64,000 bases of DNA from Syngnathus acus (lineage: Eukaryota; Chordata; Actinopteri; Syngnathiformes; Syngnathidae), in assembly GCF_901709675.1 (NCBI RefSeq), contig NC_051105.1, positions 3,093,104 to 3,157,103 of the forward strand. Direction: 5' to 3'. Under the pieces are notes generated by a model. The model worked only from the letters and a program-made list of their open reading frames with translations. It was not told the origin of the DNA and did not search any database. This document shows, in pieces, positions 62,350 to 64,000 of this stretch. Both the position numbers and the translations under genes were made by a program. Position 1 is the first letter of the stretch, and the number at the start of each line of letters is the position of its first letter.

Positions 62350-64000
62350 GCCAATCAAGTTTTTTGAATGACAACAAATGAAATCAATACACAATAGGTC
62401 TTTGGATAACATGTTATAGTCGTCTTTTTTTCTTTTCTCTATTTTTCTTTTCGAAATCGATGGTACACCAGCAATGTGCGAGAAGGAAAGGTTATTGTGC
62501 AGTCTTCTGATCCACCCACATGTGCAAAGGCACACAGGAAAAAAAAAAAAAATGAACCCCCGCGTGATAGGCAGCAGCCATGAAGGACAAGGGAGGCGGC
62601 ACCGTGGCAACCGGGAGCTGAGCGTGCAAAAAACAAAACACACAATCACAAAAGAAATGCAAAAAAGAAAAGAAGGGGCGTGCGCTGTGGCGAAGTAGTT
62701 GTTATTGCGATAATGGGAGGAGATAGAGTTGTCACGGTGACGAGGCAGCAATTGATGTGGCGCATAATTCTCTCCCTACCTTTTCACACACACACTCAAA
62801 ACAAACACGCAAAGAAGAATTCACACTACTGTAATACGAAGCCTCTCATCCGTACTCTGAAGATTCCACCCCCGCGTTCTCTGACACTTTTTACAAAGAG
62901 AAAAAGAAACTTAGGAAAGCATAATGTACCGCCGAGGTTCATGTGAGGTCACGTTCGAGTACGCTTTCACCAACAATTATGCGATGCTACGAAGGAACTG
63001 CAGTTTCACAAACATTAGCCGTTGATTGGCATTTATTTGTCAATTACTGTTTTTGTGCTCGGGCCAAAGCAAATAAAGTATTGCGTTGCCACCATCTTGT
63101 GGAACCTCAGGGTGAAATACTAACTATACTTAAAGAGGAAGTCAACCCAAATATTTTCTTTGGAATAATATGTTCCGTGAAGCCCATAGTCAAAACAGAG
63201 TGTTGGGATTAATGTTTTGTTTGTGGGATATTAATTAAACAGGCAAACTGTTTTGCGCCTTCGCAAGAGGCGGCCATTTTGCCACAACTAAAAATGACAT
63301 CGCAGGTCAGGTCTCAGGTCACAACCAAACAGCTCACCAGTTATCTGTCAGTGAATTTTGCTGCTTAATCCATATCCCACAATTGTAATATTAATCAGAA
63401 TGCCGTTTAGACTAGTGGGGGCACATTCAAAATATTGTAAAGAAAATCTTTGGGTTGTAAGTAATCTGACTACAATTATTTACACCAATGTAGAGCTTTG
63501 CCACCATCTTTTGGAATCTTGTCACTAAGGAACTATAATGAAGTGCTTTGAGGAATTTGATTGAGGATAAAGTAGTGGTTTGAAGCCACCTTGCAATTAT
63601 AAAGTTAATCGCTGTAAAACATGGAAAATATAAAACAACTCAAACCACAGGGTTAATTTGTGCAACTGAGTTTTGCACAAGATATTTCATTTACTTCTTT
63701 GATCTCATTTCAAATTATTTGACTTTTGAGGTTTCACTGTATTTCCATTGTTTTCTCAAGAATCATGTTACGGAACATATCGCCAGGGTCATTCCATGAA
63801 AGATAATATCTAAGTGCAAAGATAGCAGTTGCTAGGCAGCACGGCAACCAATGACAAAGTGTCCGTCTAATCCTCTTTGCTGTTGCCTTGACTCCTATGG
63901 TACGTTTAAAGTTTAAATAACACTGTGATGAAAGTAAGAGATGTTTAAAGGCACAAAGCAGTGGGCATTAATTGAAATAGTCTTCAACCCTATAGTAACT
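62350..64000. other. Intronic stretch with nothing recognised
   Basis: No exon, SINE or transposon end identified. Open frames up to 134 residues lack recognisable motifs and contain low-complexity stretches from A/T runs. Confidence 0.5.

Noticed and set aside
62347-62751. 134-residue minus-strand open frame with Cys/Phe-rich centre
   Set aside because: Runs of T/A and no domain; no flanking splice or promoter evidence.

Overview
This window looks like teleost fish genomic DNA, almost all of it intron. The evidence is spliced vertebrate coding exons on the minus strand, tRNA-derived SINEs, an L2/CR1-type LINE tail, several kinds of terminal-inverted-repeat DNA transposon remnants, and abundant (CATC)n, (TA)n and (AG)n microsatellites. 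There is no sign of bacterial, plasmid or phage organisation. No open reading frame other than the exons below and a LINE tail resembles a protein I recognise. I cannot name the species.

The only host gene I can support is an IL-1 receptor accessory protein-like gene (best fit il1rapl1, a or b paralogue). It is read on the minus strand through three consecutive coding exons: 17706-17421 (Ig1), 12034-11848 (end of Ig1 and start of Ig2) and 10481-10328 (rest of Ig2). Splice sites and reading phase join exactly: an upstream phase-1 intron, then phase 2, phase 0, and a phase-1 exit. The 10328-10481 exon is short and was found by reading for homology next to splice sites. The signal-peptide exon, the third Ig domain, the transmembrane segment and the TIR domain are not in the window. 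Everything from 17707 to 64000 therefore appears to be the 3' part of one very large upstream intron, and 1-10327 the start of the next downstream intron. Giant introns are typical of this gene in vertebrates.

The introns are filled with repeats. (1) A tRNA-derived SINE (type 1) has three copies, near 4.8, 52.1 and 59.4 kb. (2) A second tRNA-derived SINE (type 2) ends in (ATGG)n and explains several of the (CATC)n tracts; there are about ten copies or fragments, and the most complete is 41385-41866. (3) Six small transposons share TIRs starting CCGTA.TTT.CG.ACTATAAG, in two subfamilies: A with GGCGCAC and B with GTCGC. (4) hAT-like pieces have ends reading CAGGGGTGTCC / GTTTGACACC. (5) A palindrome-of-palindromes lies at 32327-32620. 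(6) Non-LTR retrotransposon 3' ends lie at 35.2, 36.4 and 58.2-58.5 kb. (7) There are degenerate minisatellites, one of them telomere-like (29.6-31.3 kb).

I found no undescribed molecular system with coding capacity. The most notable structures are the nested palindromic element at 32.3 kb, the size series of TIR elements with a shared core, an isolated perfect 27-bp hairpin at 44.4 kb, and the telomere-like degenerate repeat field. Family assignments rest on remembered consensus features and were not searched.
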